Assembly (NCBI GenBank): GCA_045837725.1
Contig: JBEWZL010000152.1
Span: 496,001 to 560,000, forward strand
Length of the DNA stretch: 64,000 nucleotides
Origin: Vermamoeba vermiformis
Lineage: Eukaryota > Tubulinea > Echinamoebida
Reading direction: 5' to 3'
Shown in pieces: positions 22,693-35,883 of this stretch; the first letter of the stretch is position 1; every line of letters starts with the position of its first letter. A model generated the notes under the pieces. The model had not been told where the DNA came from, did not search any database, and worked only from the letters and a program-made list of their open reading frames with translations. Both the position numbers and the translations under genes were made by a program.

Positions 22693-24160
22693 ATGATATC
22701 TCTACTCGCGAAAACGCTTGGCACTCATTATCCAACAGCATTCGCGTACATCCCCCGAAAATTTTTATTCACTACGACTGCAATAATAGCATTTGGTGCG
22801 GTATCTATCACAGCACGCATAGTAAGGCTAATTTCCAAGTCATTTCAACAGTAAGTAGCTTCATAGCTGAAATTGAATTTGATCCAAGATTTTTGACATG
22901 TTTTCAATTTTGATTTCAGCCACCAGCAGAGCTCGGCATTCCCACAAGAGACTGTGCCTATAGAACTGCAATTAGAAATTCTGAGTCATGCATTGCATGA
23001 CGTTTCAGATCAGGATGTGCTGAATCTGATGTTAGTTTGCCAAGAATGGAACTACTTACTCAATAATAATCTCAAATATGAATGGAAGAGCAAATTTATG
23101 AGGCTTCGTCGCTCTGACTTCCATTTGCCCACTTACAGATCGCAGATCGGACGCGTAACTAAAAAAGGCAAGCGAGATCTGGTCACGACACGCGAAGAAT
23201 CCATTCTGGACTCCAAAAATGCTTTATTTCTTATCTAAAAAGCGACCACAGAATCCCTATCACTCCTCGCTCTCTATTGACATTCCAAACTCGACAAAGG
23301 TGCCGTGGTACGTGTCATGAATTCTCTCGTAGGTTGACGAGCTAACTCTTTTCTCTCATAGGTACCTGCCATGGCGTAGAATTAGTTTGTTGAAAGATCC
23401 GCTGCAGATCTTTCACTACTTGCACTGCGTGTTGTTCACACCTGAATGGTTCAATTTCTTTACCGTGAAACAACTCGATCTGAAACAAGGTCTGCAACTG
23501 GACCTGTCAGAGCTCAAACACTTAAGTGGTCTGATTACTCTGTCCTCGCTATTACTCAATGTACCTCTGCTCGATGTACTCTTCTCAGGCGAGTTTGGTT
23601 CACAATTGTCCTGGGCCAATCTGTGGGACCCTGTCAAGCCCTGGTCGACATCTTATCAAATCATTGCCACGTGTCAGCTCCTTGCATTTCAATTGTTCGA
23701 GTTGTCCACGAGTTATCACTGGCTGTTGCCCGTCAGAGTGGGCGTGTTAGGCCTCTTCTGCATGTTCTCGAAAGGCGCCAAATTCTTCTTGCAACAGTCT
23801 GCAGTGACAGGAGCGATGTATCTAATAGCTTATTTGACCAAAAAGAAGTTCAATAACAACCCGACTGAAATGGCAGCTGTGCACTATGAGATGATCAGCG
23901 CCACAGGTATGACAGATCCAACCACTTACACTTAAAGCTAACAATGTCCAGATCTATTGGTACTCGTGATGGCAGGCTCACTCTCAGTGGCATATCCGCC
24001 AATTATATTCACTGTTTTGGGCTTCAGTCTCATCGCGCTGTTCACCAAGTCCCTTCGCGGAGTCCTGGGCCGCTCCCCGAAAGAAAGTGCAATTTCTTTC
24101 AGATTTAGTTTTATATTCGGCTGTATAGTACACGTGTGCAGCCTCCTTTGTTGGTTATAA
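22693..24160 (+). CDS. F-box protein with multi-pass membrane C-terminal half
   Basis: A short N-terminal exon (22693-22851) contains a membrane segment (FTTTAIIAFGAVSITARIVRLI). The next exon has an F-box (VPIELQLEILSHALHD, DVLNLMLVCQEWNYLLNNNL, YEWKSKF), implying SCF ubiquitin-ligase recruitment through Skp1. The frame then breaks at an A6 run (23161-23166). With one base fewer it reads on without a stop into ASEIWSRHAKNPFWTPKMLYFLSKK and joins in phase at 23.3 kb to YLPWRRISLLKDP. From there the protein has several hydrophobic segments (SGLITLSSLLLNVPLLDVLF, YQIIATCQLLAFQLFEL, AVTGAMYLIAYLTKK, IIFTVLGFSLIALFTK). I treat it as one gene with a possible indel error. The alternative is two genes, the second starting at 23218. 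The membrane half is not recognised. Confidence 0.55.
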
Positions 24161-24281
24161 ACAGGGTGCTTGACAAATTCAGTCAAAAATTTTCTGCCCA
24201 ACTGTAGAACAGACAAGATTGCGTGTGGCCTTCTTACCATTTTCTAATGTAACCAGGCCAATGAACGGCGTGAACTACATT

Positions 24282-27200
24282 GATGATGTCCACAAAATCC
24301 CGGGACTTTCGCGATGAGCTTGCCAAGATCCACCAGCAGCTCAAAAATCAAAGGTGAGTCTCCTTATAGAACGACAAATTTAATTTGCCCTTATACGCGG
24401 GTTATTTTGGCAATTTATCCACCCTGCAAAGGGAATTTTGGCTTGTCTAACTTACAATCCCAATTTAGAACCGAAGACGAAAGATCTCTTGCTTGCATTG
24501 CTCTAAACAATTTGGTAGATATTAGAAGAGAATGAATATAGTATTCAACCAACTAACTGCTAGTAATTTCAGACCCAGGTTCAATCCCGAGAACTGTCAT
24601 CTGAGCATTTCGCCAAGTTCGCAACTGAGCTCTTTAAATTAATCAGTGAACTCATTCACAGTAATAATCAGAATGACAAAATCGGCGGCATTATAGCATT
24701 AGAAGCCTTAATTACGTCTGACACTCTGCCCGATCGAGCGACCTTGATGTTCAATTTACTCTGTCGTGGTGGAATGACCAGCAAAGATGAACGAGTATTA
24801 ACGCTCGCAAGCCAGACGTTGGGACGGCTGGTCCACATTTACGGCCACAGCATCGGAGATCTCATTGACGCAGAGTTAGTTCGGTCGTTAGAATGGCTGG
24901 CCGACCCAAAATCTGGTCACGTGCTCGCTGCACTATTAATCACATCCCAGATTGCCGCCAACGCATCGCTCAACATCTACTTGCATCTGTCACATTTGCT
25001 GGACTTGATTTGGCCCGCATTGCAAGACAGAGATGTGAATGTTCGTGTGGCAGCCAAAGAGACACTTCAAATTTGTTTGCGACTGATCAACGATCGCCAG
25101 TCACCCTCAGATACGCACCATATACAGATGAAGGCGGTCTATGAATCAGCAGTCAAGTGTTTGGAGCAAAGTCATCAAAGGAGCGAACACTTGCACGGTG
25201 CACTACTTGCCCTCAATGAGCTCGTGTTCTACCCCTCGTACTTTTCCGAAAATGACTTTCAACACGTGTGCGACGTTGTAATGAAGCTTTGGGACGCCAA
25301 CAACAGCATGGTACGTGCTCAAGTCACCTCGCTACTCCCAGCTCTCGCCGAACTGCTTCCGCAACTCTATTCTGAACGTCATTTGGCTGCTATCATGAAA
25401 TTGCTGCTGAGTGCGCTTGCACAACGCGATTCTGCTGAGCGCGCACGAGCATTTATAACGATTGGCAAACTATCCCTAGCAGTTCGCAGTCACATGCAAG
25501 ATTACGTTGAAGAAGTTCTCACGGCTGTTCGTGCTGCCGTGTCATCGAAGAGCAAGTCGGTGTTCAAAGAAGCGTTGATCTGCGTATCCATGTTATCTAC
25601 AGCTGTCGGCCTGTCAATGCAAAGATACGCGAAGGAGTTACTGCAACAGATCTTCGGCGGTGGACTGTCACAAGAGCTAGTTGACACACTCACCGCGTTA
25701 TCTCAAAACATCCCCGAGCTATCTTTTGACATACAGTTGCGTCTGCTAGATGCAATTTCTCGCGTGCTAACGAAGAAAAGTCTTTTGCAATCGGGCTCCC
25801 AGTCACGCAAGCTAGACAAGTCAAGCTCAATCCACGACCTCGAACACGATCATAAAACATCATTTTAGCCTTGCATACAGTGGGATCGTTTGCTTTTGAC
25901 CGCGACATTCTCACGCAATTCTCAAATGATATTTTAATCACGTATCTCTCGCACAAGGATACGCAGATACGAAAAGAAGCCTGTTTGATGTGCTGCAAGA
26001 TTTTATCGCGCCTGCCTGCAACTACAACAACCAACGACATTTTAACAAAGCTACTCGAGACAGGCATTGGAGACACAGAGGAAAGCATCCGATCCGCGAT
26101 AATTTTGAACCTCGACACTTCATTTGACACGCTGTTGGCCCAACACGACAAATTAAGTCTGTTATTTCTTGGCCTGTACGATGAATCGCTCGAGATCAGA
26201 GAGCACATCGTCCGTATCTTGGGTCGTTGTGCCGCCAGAAATCCTGCCTACGTACTACCAGTGTTACGAAAGCGTTTGTTGGAGCTTCGTGACGAGCTCG
26301 CCTATAGTCGAGATAGCGTAACGTGCGAACAAAGCGCTCGTCTGCTAGCTTGTTTAGTTGGTGGTCCTGAACTCTTTGCAGAAAGCTCCTATGACAGCGC
26401 GCAACATGAGGTCGACTGGTCGCACGAGAGAGGCCTTTACAGCCCAGTGCATCATCGACTAGTAGACCCTTACGTGGATTCGTTGCTACGTGTGCTAATC
26501 AGGCGAGCTAAGGATTCTGATCCGCGCACTATTGCTTCCGTCTTACGGGCAATATCGGCCGTAGTCTATCAAGCACCATTAGAACTCACTGCTGAACACG
26601 TCGAAGAGCTTTTCAATCTAATTGCACTCATACTTGAAGATCATTCATCCACATTGAAGCGAGTGATGGCTCTGAAGTGTCTCGCTGTCGTGGCACAGTT
26701 CACTAGCCCCGCAATGAAGTCCTTACTGCACACTTCCAAAGTGTACGAGCAAGTATTGGACATGCTCAAGTCGGATCATTTACCAGCCATAAGAAACATC
26801 ATTACGTCTGTAATGGGCACTTTTGGAGCTGTAGATTCTCAATGGCACCGGCGGATGCAGCTTGAAGACCAAAAATCCAACGAGACCACTGTGTCGTTGC
26901 GTGGCGTGTTCTCTAATGCAGAAGACAATATCTATGCCAGAACTGTAGTTGACGCCCTACTGCGAGTCATCAGCGACCCATCTCTCAGTTCACATCATCG
27001 CCAAGCATTACAAGCACTCGTGTTTCTGTTTGACAGCCTGGGTCAAGGATGCGCTCAATTTTTCCGAGCAGTACTCGATGCCCTACTCCTTCTGATACGC
27101 AACAGTGACTCGCTCCTTCGTGAAATTACATTGCAACAGCTCGCCGGCCTAATTGCAGCAATTAAAGAGAGTGTACGCGAATACTTGCCCGAGATAATGT

Positions 27201-30200
27201 TGCTGATTGGCGAGTACTGGCAAGTGCATTCAATGCAAGTGCTACTGCTGATCGAAGTAACTGCTTCGTCTTTGAACGAGGAGTTCGAAGCCTACATGCC
27301 TCAGATTACTCCGTACTTACTCGCCATTCTGAAAGAGCCCTCACATCAGCGACTTGTGAAAATCAAGGCTTTGCATTGCGTCGAGTTGTTAAGCAATTCC
27401 GGAGCATTCCAGAGCTTGATGAAGCAGCTCTACGTAATTATCCCTGCGATTACATCGCTATTCACAACGTCTGTTCCATTTGACGTGTCACATGAAGCAC
27501 TTGCAACGGTAGACAAATTAGTACAACGTGGAGACTTATCTCGATATACCTCTAGTATCGTGCAGCCGTTAACTCGAGTGCTAAGCAGCAGACCCGAGAG
27601 ACACGACATTGCCATGCAACTCTTGTGTTCATTAGCTGCTCAATCGCGACAGGCTTTCATCGTCTTCATTCCATCAATCAGAAACATCTTGAATCAACAT
27701 AACATCGTGCATATCGCTTACAACAAGCTAGAAGAGCGCCTCTTAGCAGGTGACATTGAAGACGAGGAACAATCGTCAGAGCTCAATCAACCTGAAGTCG
27801 ATGACGCTCCCAGAGAGTACAAGAAAAAGCTGAAGGTCAACGAGCAACTCTTGCGCAGGGCTTGGAACACATCATCGAAGTACACGGCAGAGGACTGGCA
27901 CGAGTGGTTCAAACGCTTCAGCGTCGAGCTGTTGCGTGAATCACCTTCACCTTCAGTGCGCTCGTGTATTGTTCTCTCCGACTACAATCCCATTGTACGA
28001 GAACTCTTCAACATTGCATTTCTGTCGTGTTGGACATCACTGTCGTCTGAAGACCGAGAAGAACTCATGTCACATCTGTTGAAAGTGTTTCACTCCGACA
28101 CAGTGCCAGGCGATGTTCTACAAACACTCCTTGACCTGGCAGAGTTCATGGAGGACAACAGCAATCCGCTACCGATTGACGTGGAGGTGTTGATTCATCT
28201 CACCGAACGCTGCCGTGCCTATGCCAAATCACTTCGCTACCTCGAGACTGAGATCAAAGCATCACCCAATGCTAACGTGATTGAACGTCTCATTGGTGTC
28301 CACAACAAGCTCGGATTGCCGGAGGCGTCTAACGGCATTCTCAAATTTGCACAACAAACATACGAAGTGCAACTCAAAGCTTCATGGTACGAGAGGCTTG
28401 GGCGTTGGGAGAAAGCTTTGGCACATATTGACGAGAACGACAGTTCGCTGGAGGCAACACTGACACGAGTGCGCTGTTTAAAGGCCCTCGGTGAGTGGCA
28501 AGAGCTATCGAAAGTCGATGCAGAAAGGATTGGCCACGATTTGAACAATCAACGCAGCAGACTATTGCACCAATGGCACTAGCAACATCATGGGCACTTC
28601 GAGACTGGGATGCAATGCGCAACTACGTTCAAGTACTTCCTGCAGCACATCTCGAAGGGGCGTTCTATCGCGCCGTATTCCACATTCACCAGAACGAGTT
28701 CCATGAAGCTCATAAACACATCAACATTGCGCGAAGTCTGTTAGGTCCAGAGCTGAAAGTGCTGCTGACTGAGAGCTATCAACGAGCGTACCACGTTCTT
28801 GTGCGCTTGCAGCAACTTACAGAGATGACAGAAGTGATTGACTACAAGCAAAACAGTGCGTGCATTGATAGACAGACTGCTCTGTTACACAACTGGACTG
28901 AGCGATTGAAGAGCTGCGAACGCGATCCTGATGTGTGGTATCAGATCTTATCCGTACGCTCGCTGGCTGTGGACGCGAACAAATACGCGGATGTGTGGCT
29001 CAAGTTCGCAGCGCTGTGTCGCAAAAACGATCGTCATCATCAGGCCCATGATGTGCTGCGTTCACTACTAGGCTGCGACCTCACTCTTGACGTGTCTGAA
29101 CAAACGCTACTTCAAGCCCCAAAGATTTCTCTTGCGTTTACAAAGCTTCTCTGGACCGAGGATAAGCGCCCTTTGGCCTTCAAATACTTGCAGCGGCTAG
29201 CTGTGAATTATCAAGGAGACTACAATCTGCAAGCACGCATGCTCGTCAAATTGGGACAGTGGCAGACCAGTCTTCAAGATGGACTGCGCGAAGACAACTT
29301 ATCGAGCGTGCTGGCAACATTCAAGGCTGCAACAGAACTTGATCCAGACTATCAACAAGGATGGCACGCTTGGGCCATGGTCAACTTTGATGCAATTGCT
29401 TACCACGAAAATCAGCTGGGCCACACAAAAGATGCCAAAGCAGTCGCTGACAGCATCAAAGCACACCTCGTGCCCGCTGTCACAAGTTTTTTCCGTGCAA
29501 TTTCACTGAGTCAAGGCAACGCGTTGCAAGACACGCTACGTCTCCTGACACTCTGGTTCAAATACGGTGCCAGCAAAGAAGTCGAGAATGCTCTGCTCGA
29601 AGGATTCGACATGTGTCCGATTGAGACTTGGCTGCAAGTGATACCTCAACTCATAGCTCGCGTGCACTCCCCTGTCGAAGCTGTTAGACGTCTGTTGCAC
29701 GATTTGATTGTTCGGTTAGGGCGTGAGCATCCTCAAGCGCTCGTGTTCCCTCTCACGGTGGCCAACAAGTCACCCAGTCAGCAACGAGTGCTTGCGGCTC
29801 GTGAAATTATAGAACGAATGCGTGTTCAAAGTGCAAAGTTGCTAGACCAAGCACAACTCGTCAGCAACGAACTGATTCGCGTCGGATATTTGTGGCCAGA
29901 GATCTGTCTCGATTCGATCAGAGAGGCCCACATGTTGCTAGCAGTACAGGACGTTGATGGCGCGCTCGACGTGTTAGGGCAAATGCACGGTGAATTTCTG
30001 AATCCGAAGACGCATTTTGAAGTTGAGTTCTTGCAGGAGTATGGTCAAGCGTTGGATCAAGCATTGGCGTGGTGTCAAGTAAGTGTTGACTTTTCATCCT
30101 CCAATAAGCTCAACTAACAACCGGACAGAAATTTGCGAGTGAAGGTCACAGAAGTCACCTGAGCAATGCGTGGACTCTGTACAAGCGTGTTTACGACAGA

Positions 30201-31571
30201 ATCCACAAGAAATTGTTCCAAACATTCGACCTGAACCAAACGTCACCACAACTGTTCACAGCGCACGATTTGGAACTGGCAGTGCCGGGCAGTTATAAGC
30301 CACATCAATCTATCGTTACCATCGCCAAGTTTCAGTCGCAACTCCACGTGTTCCAGACTAAACAACGACCTCGCAAACTAGCGTTAATGGGCTCTAACGG
30401 CACCAAGCACAGCTATTTGTTAAAGAGCAGAGAAGACTTGCGATTGGACGAGCGAGTGATGCAGCTCATCAGGCTCGTCAACACGCTGTTGAAGGGCGGT
30501 CACAAGACACAGCACAAGAAGAGATCGATCAACACGAATAAGAACCTCTCGCACCTCTCCATTGCGTACTACGCTGTCGTGCCCCTCTCACCAGACAGTG
30601 GACTGATTGGCTGGGTGCCGCACTCGGACACATTCAATCAACTCATTCTGGACCACCGACAGGCACACAACATTTCAGCTTACGAAGAGCACCAATTCAT
30701 CTCTCAGCGTGGTCCTTACGACACATTGCCGCCTCAAGAAAAGTACGAGGTACTGAAGGAAACTTTCCAAAACTATTCGCCCCAAGACCTCGCACAACTC
30801 TTGTGGTCGAAGAGTCCTAGCAGCGAAGTGTGGCTCGAGCGCCGCACCAATTTTACTCGGTCACTCGCAGTCATGTCCATGGTCGGATATGTGCTCGGTC
30901 TCGGTGACAGACACTTGTCCAACATGATGCTCGACCGATACACCGGCCAAGTGATTCACATTGACTTTGGCGATTGCTTTGAAGTAGCCATGCAGCGCGA
31001 CAAATTCGCCGAGACTGTACCATTCCGATTGACACGGATGTTCGTGAATGCAATGGAAGTCAAAGGTCTCGAAGGCATTTACCGCGCCACAAGCGAGACT
31101 GTGATGACGTTGATGCGCGAACACAAAGAGTCGTTGATGGCGGTGCTGGAGGCCTTCGTGTACGATCCACTCATCAATTGGCGCTTGATGGACAACAGCA
31201 ACAAGTCGCGCAGTGAAGACCAACAGAGCGACGAATTCACACTCGATTCTAACGAGCACATCAACTCGCCCTTTTCGCTCGAAACATTTCCTGGTCACTC
31301 GCACGAGAGGCGGTCCAAGTCGCTCGATTTAGACTCTCCATCTGAAGACAACACACCCAAACAGAACAACAACATTGTGGCAGCACAAGTCGGGGCACTC
31401 AATCAACGCGCAGTCGCAGCCATCAATCGCGTAAATCAAAAGCTCTCTGGCCGTGACTTCGTTGAGAACACGACGCTGAATGTCTCCGATCAAGTGACAC
31501 GTCTCATTCAACAAGCGACTTCCCTCGACAACTTGTGCGTCATGTTCAGTGGCTGGTGTCCGTATTGGTAG
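24282..31571 (+). CDS. TOR: TOR serine/threonine kinase (target of rapamycin)
   Basis: TOR is the PIKK-family growth regulator of TORC1/TORC2. From 24282 three short exons lead into a long HEAT-repeat region of about 1,400 residues (24.6-28.4 kb), with an intron near 25860. Then comes the FAT region (DWDAMRNYVQVLPAAHLEGAFYRAV), and FRB (EICLDSIREAHMLL to AWTLYKRVYDRI). The kinase domain has TSKQRPRKL-equivalent KQRPRKLALMGSNG, LKSREDLRLDERVMQ, the catalytic loop GLGDRHLSNMMLD, and the metal-binding HIDFGDCFEVAM. The C-terminal FATC is LDNLCVMFSGWCPYW. The frame breaks once near 28,500-28,540. The two flanking frames match adjacent TOR sequence, so one base is probably missing. The FRB residue equivalent to human Ser2035 is His (CAC at 29929-29931). 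About 2,350 residues, close to animal mTOR. Confidence 0.95.
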
Positions 31572-31847
31572 AAGCGCTTGGGATAATAGAGGACTTGCAG
31601 TAAGAACTCCGGAGTTTTATCAAATCTGGTAAATCTTTTATCGACTGTTTCCTGCTTCAGATGACCAACAACGCAAAGTACGAATAAAGGAATATTCGGA
31701 TATTCGAATTTGCTGTGCCTCCCAACGGTTCCAGATTTGCCTCCCTCGCGGATTCAATTCCGAATCCCGTTCCGACAGTCGAAACTATAAAAAATCATCA
31801 TCTTTGCTAAATTATTTCAACAACAAGAGCAGCAACACAATTAGACA
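31572..31847. promoter_or_regulatory. Upstream region of NmrA-like gene: GCCTCC boxes and HSE-like unit
   Basis: The spacer has GAATATTC (31690-31697) and ATTCGAAT just after it, resembling heat-shock units, then TGTGCCTCCC (about 31714) and TTTGCCTCCC (about 31736). The TTGCCTCC core is shared with the MIOX upstream region. TATAAAA-like sequence lies near 31790. Confidence 0.35.
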
Positions 31848-32936
31848 ATGTCAAGTAAACCTTTAGCTTTAGTTACCGGGGCATCTGGTCAAACAGGATC
31901 TACTGGCTATTACGCAGCCAAAGAATTGGTAGCACGCGGCTACAGAGTGCGTGCATTCGTTCGCAACATCGATCACCGAACCGCTCGCTTGGAAGCATTA
32001 GGCGATGTTGAGATCTTTAAAGGCGATCTGCTCGATTACGAGTCAGTCAGACAAGCGGTGAAGGTATGCGATTTTTACAATAAAATTCGTAACTAACCAG
32101 TCTACACAGGGTGTGAAGCGCATCTACTTTTGCTTCCCCGTGCACGACGGTCTACTGAAAGCGACAACTTACATGGCCAAAGCAGCGAAGGAAGAAGGCG
32201 TGAAAGGACTGGTCAACATGTCGCAAGCTTCTACTCTCGACGTAAGGGCTCAGATTGTGCTGCATTGACTGGTTGACTAACTTTGGTACAGAAAGCAACG
32301 AAATACAGCCTGGCGACTCAAGGCCACTGGTGTTCGGAAGAGATCTTCAACTGGGCAGACATTGGTGCTATTCACATCAACCCCTACTACTTCATGGAGA
32401 ACTACCTTATCTTCCCCGGGCCAGCCCTGCAACGAGAAAGCACGGTCTATGTACCTTATGACCCGAAGATGAAGCACGTAAGTTGCTTGATTTCGTGCAA
32501 AAATACTCGTTCTAACGATTCAAACCAGCACCCAGTCGCAGCTGAAGACCTTGGCCTGGTGATTGCCAAGCTCTTGATCGCACCCGAAGCCTATTACGGC
32601 AAGCGAATTCCTTTACTCGGTCCCAACAGAGGCTCTTGGAAAGAACACTTCGAAGTGGCGTCGAAGGTTATCGGCAAGCAGATCAAGTATGTCTTCGTGC
32701 CCGAAGAAGCTTGGGCCAAAGGGTCGGAAGGACACATTCCGGAGTACACCGTCAAGCACTTGTGTGGCATGGCGCGCAACTACAACGCTGGTGGCATGGA
32801 CTGGGACCCTTCGCTCTCACGACTTGATGAGTTCATTCCGCGCGAACAGCAGACGACTATCGAACAGTTCTTTGAGAACAACAAAGAGATGCTTGGAAAG
32901 CTAGGCTTGAAAGTCATTTACAACCTCGACGAGTAA
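31848..32936 (+). CDS. NmrA-like NAD(P)-binding protein
   Basis: This is an atypical short-chain dehydrogenase/NmrA-like protein. It has an N-terminal Rossmann fold with the glycine motif GASGQTGSTGYYAAK, the acidic strand end VEIFKGDLLDYESV, a strand RIYFCFP, and a C-terminal substrate region (INPYYFMENYLIFPGPALQRE, HPVAAEDLGLVIAKLL, RIPLLGPNRGSW). The four exons join in phase, with small introns carrying GTAAGG or GTATGC donors. The chain runs to about 300 residues, which is typical. Some NmrA-like proteins sense redox cofactor ratio and others are oxidoreductases; the Tyr/Lys catalytic pair is not evident, so a sensor role is possible. Convergent with ELMO. Confidence 0.8.
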
Positions 32937-33029
32937 GGCTCTGTCACTCAAGACAAGACAAACCACTTCAGTGGTCTGTTAATCAGACAGAATCGTTAAA
33001 GTACATCGTTTATTCTATACATCGTGTTG

Positions 33030-35883
33030 TTACTTCTTCACTCGTGGTAGTACAGGTGGGGGTGGCATACCGTTGGGCGGTGGAGTGGCTTGGCTGACAT
33101 TGGGTGGTAGTGGCGGAGGATATTGTGGAGGCATGGTTAAGCGCGGTGAGATTTGCGGCGAGTGTCCTGGCGAGGGTGAAGGTGAGCGCGGTGGTGGCAG
33201 TGGTGGTGCAGTGGCCTCCATAGCACCTTTGGAATTGGCGCGTAGAACGAGTGGTGGGGGAGGTGGTGGCAGCTTGGATGGTGCGACTGGTGCCATTTTA
33301 GGTATGCTGGGCACACTCGGCAGTGGCCGCGGTGACAGTGTGGACGACATCACTTGCAAGCTGCGCGGTGACTCAATGGTCTCGTTGCTCGAGGAACGAC
33401 TGTTGCGACCCACTGACTCGTTGCTGTTGCGTCGCAGTTCAGTGGTCTGATTGCTCGGTGTGCGGCGATGCGTTAGTTCCGCGGTACTTCTGCGCGGACT
33501 GGCCGAGTCTTGGTGCAGCGATCGGACTTGCAGCTGTGGTGCTGGATCGACTGACTTGGGTCCGTCACCGGCCAAATTGAGTTTGGGGAACGATTTGGCC
33601 AGGTTAGCGCCAATCGAGTCCCGTACCGCCGTCGGCACCACGATTTTAATGCGATTAGAATCGACTTCGAGCATCAATTTCTACCGGACAAGCGTTAATT
33701 TTTTCTGTCACATCACGAGACAAAATAAATTTAGGCTTACCTTGAATAATTCCACACTGATCTTTCCATACGCCAAAATTGACGCTAATCGCGTCTTGAT
33801 AGTTTCGAACAGTGCGTTAAATTGCATGTAAGTCGCGTTCTGTTTGTGCCACTCGACATCGAGCTTTTCAAATATGATGCAGTACATGTTGAGCAAGCCA
33901 TTGGGCTCGAATATCATCGGATACACCTTGTCTGCCGTTGTGAACACATTTCCCATCAAATTTGTAATGTTGATGCCCGCCGTGGCGACTGTGCACGGGT
34001 CCAAGTTAGCACTAGTGACACTTTGACACGCGAGAGTTCATACGTACCAGGATACTGTCGCTCAACAGGCAGCGTGTTCTGCTCCGCTAAGATCTTCTTG
34101 AAGTTGTTCGGATAGGTCTCTGCGAAGTACACCAAGTGCTCCAAACCCAACAGACCCGCTGCGCGCAGATCTGAAATTGGATTCTTGCCTTGAAATCCCA
34201 AGTCAATCCACTTGGCACTGTTGAGGCCTGGAAACTCTTGGTCACTATTTACAGCTTTCCACAGCCTCTGAATCAGTGCGAGATGTGTCTCGTCTTTTTC
34301 ATCGAATGCGACTGACTTGTGTTGAATCAAATATGACACGTAAAGACACTATTGACATGTTAATACCATTGCTGCACTAATGTACTGCGTTCAATGCCTT
34401 ACTTGAAATTTGACAATTTCTTCTTTCAAAAATGCATTGTGATCGATATCAGCTTGTTTCTACAACAGAAATTAGGACTCTATAATTATATATTACACTA
34501 CACGACGTACCTGCACGACTTGTATCACATCTAAGCTCTCAAAAATGTATCGCTCGAACTCCGCAATGTCCTCTTCGGGTGAAAGGTTCGCGTGACTGTT
34601 GGGCTGATCTGTGGCCAGTTCGATCGATTTGAATTGTCTTCGCATGGTAGCCTTTGAGTTGCTTGTGTTCACAAACACTTCTTCTCGAATAGCGCGCAAG
34701 AAACTATTCAGAAAATTGAGCGTAGCGACTTGAATACCAATGTCGCTACTCGTCAAAAATGAAATTACTTGCGGCCAGTTCATTTGCCATTTTCGGCTAA
34801 AAATATTAAATTAGAATTACGAGGGTCGTTACTAAGAGTCAATATTACGTACCTGACTAAGAACAATATGGCGCTCATATCGTGTATTTTGGATCCGAGC
34901 AACAAAGCCAAAAACTGCATTGCTGGCCGTGCGACATTAATGTTTCCGTCCTTGACAATCTCAAATACTTTTTTCATGAGGTTGGATCTGCATTTGAGCA
35001 GTGAGACACGCGTATTTAGTTGTGTGTTATGAATTATTGAAATCTCGCATGAAAATTAGACCGCGAGCTGTGCGTAAACTTGATTATAATAATAAATTGA
35101 ATGTTATTGTCGTGCACGATAGAGTAAATTAAGAGTATTAAGCACGATCCGGGAGTACCAAATTTTTTGTTTGGATAAATAATGTGATTACCTGACAGCT
35201 GGAAATTTATTGTTGGAATTCATGAGGGTAACTAAGGCATTGAGTGTATATGCGAGTGTATTTCCAACTTTAAGCTTTTCAACGGTGTCGATCAGCCGCA
35301 CGGTTCCATTTTGCTTAATAAACAAGGTTGCGTAATCGTTATTCTGAAAATTATCGTTACAAATTAATACTAAGTTGAAAAAGTACTTTTAAAAATGATA
35401 GTACGGGCACGAATAATGCCAAATTTAGATCGTTAATTCGGTGGATTTGCTTGTTAATTTAATAAAACAACTCACCTTTAAACCTTCCACTAACTCAAAT
35501 ACTGCGCGCTTTAGTGTAGTTTGATTATCCGAATCCAAATCACGTATTTTTTGCAGCACATCCTTCAAGCTTGCGTTATCCTTCAATTTGTGCGGATGAA
35601 CCACCAACGTCAGTTTAGGATTTTTTGTGAGAGTATCTGGTGTGGCAGTCTGTAAATATTACGTAATTAATAATTATTACGGTTAATTAATTTGTTGCAT
35701 CCGTACCTCTTCTTTCAATATTGTGCCATCTGGTAATGATAGGGCGTAGATCGCGGGAATTCCGACCAATTTTGAAACTCCGCTGCATATTGTGTTAATA
35801 TTCTGCTCTAAACCAATACCGCAATCATAAGTGTGCGGTATTTCGGCAGTTTCCGTTTGGATGCTAACAGCGATCTTCGCCAT
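33030..35883 (-). CDS. ELMO: ELMO/CED-12 family protein
   Basis: ELMO proteins pair with DOCK/CDM exchange factors to activate Rac in engulfment, phagocytosis and migration. The N-terminus IAVSIQTETAEIPHTYDCGI leads into an armadillo-like helical region over several exons (DVLQKIRDLDSDNQTTLKRA, RPAMQFLALLLGSKIHDMSA, QVATLNFLNSFLRAIREEVF). The ELMO domain itself is HLALIQRLWKAVNSDQEF, LNSAKWIDLGFQGKNPISDL and AGLLGLEHLVYFAETYP. A C-terminal proline-rich tail of about 190 residues follows (PLPPPRSPSPSPGHS, PPPPVLPRVKK), as expected for binding the DOCK SH3 domain. The start is the ATG at 35881-35883; upstream in-frame codons lack another Met. About 730 residues. The partner DOCK gene is not in the window. 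Confidence 0.9.

Noticed and set aside
28489-28600. GTGAGT donor near 28489 as an intron in TOR
   Set aside because: The bases encode conserved GEW, and no acceptor restores the frame with family-like sequence. A one-base indel fits better.
30861-31304. Minus-strand open frame of 147 codons inside TOR
   Set aside because: Antisense shadow of the kinase domain; no protein-like motif.
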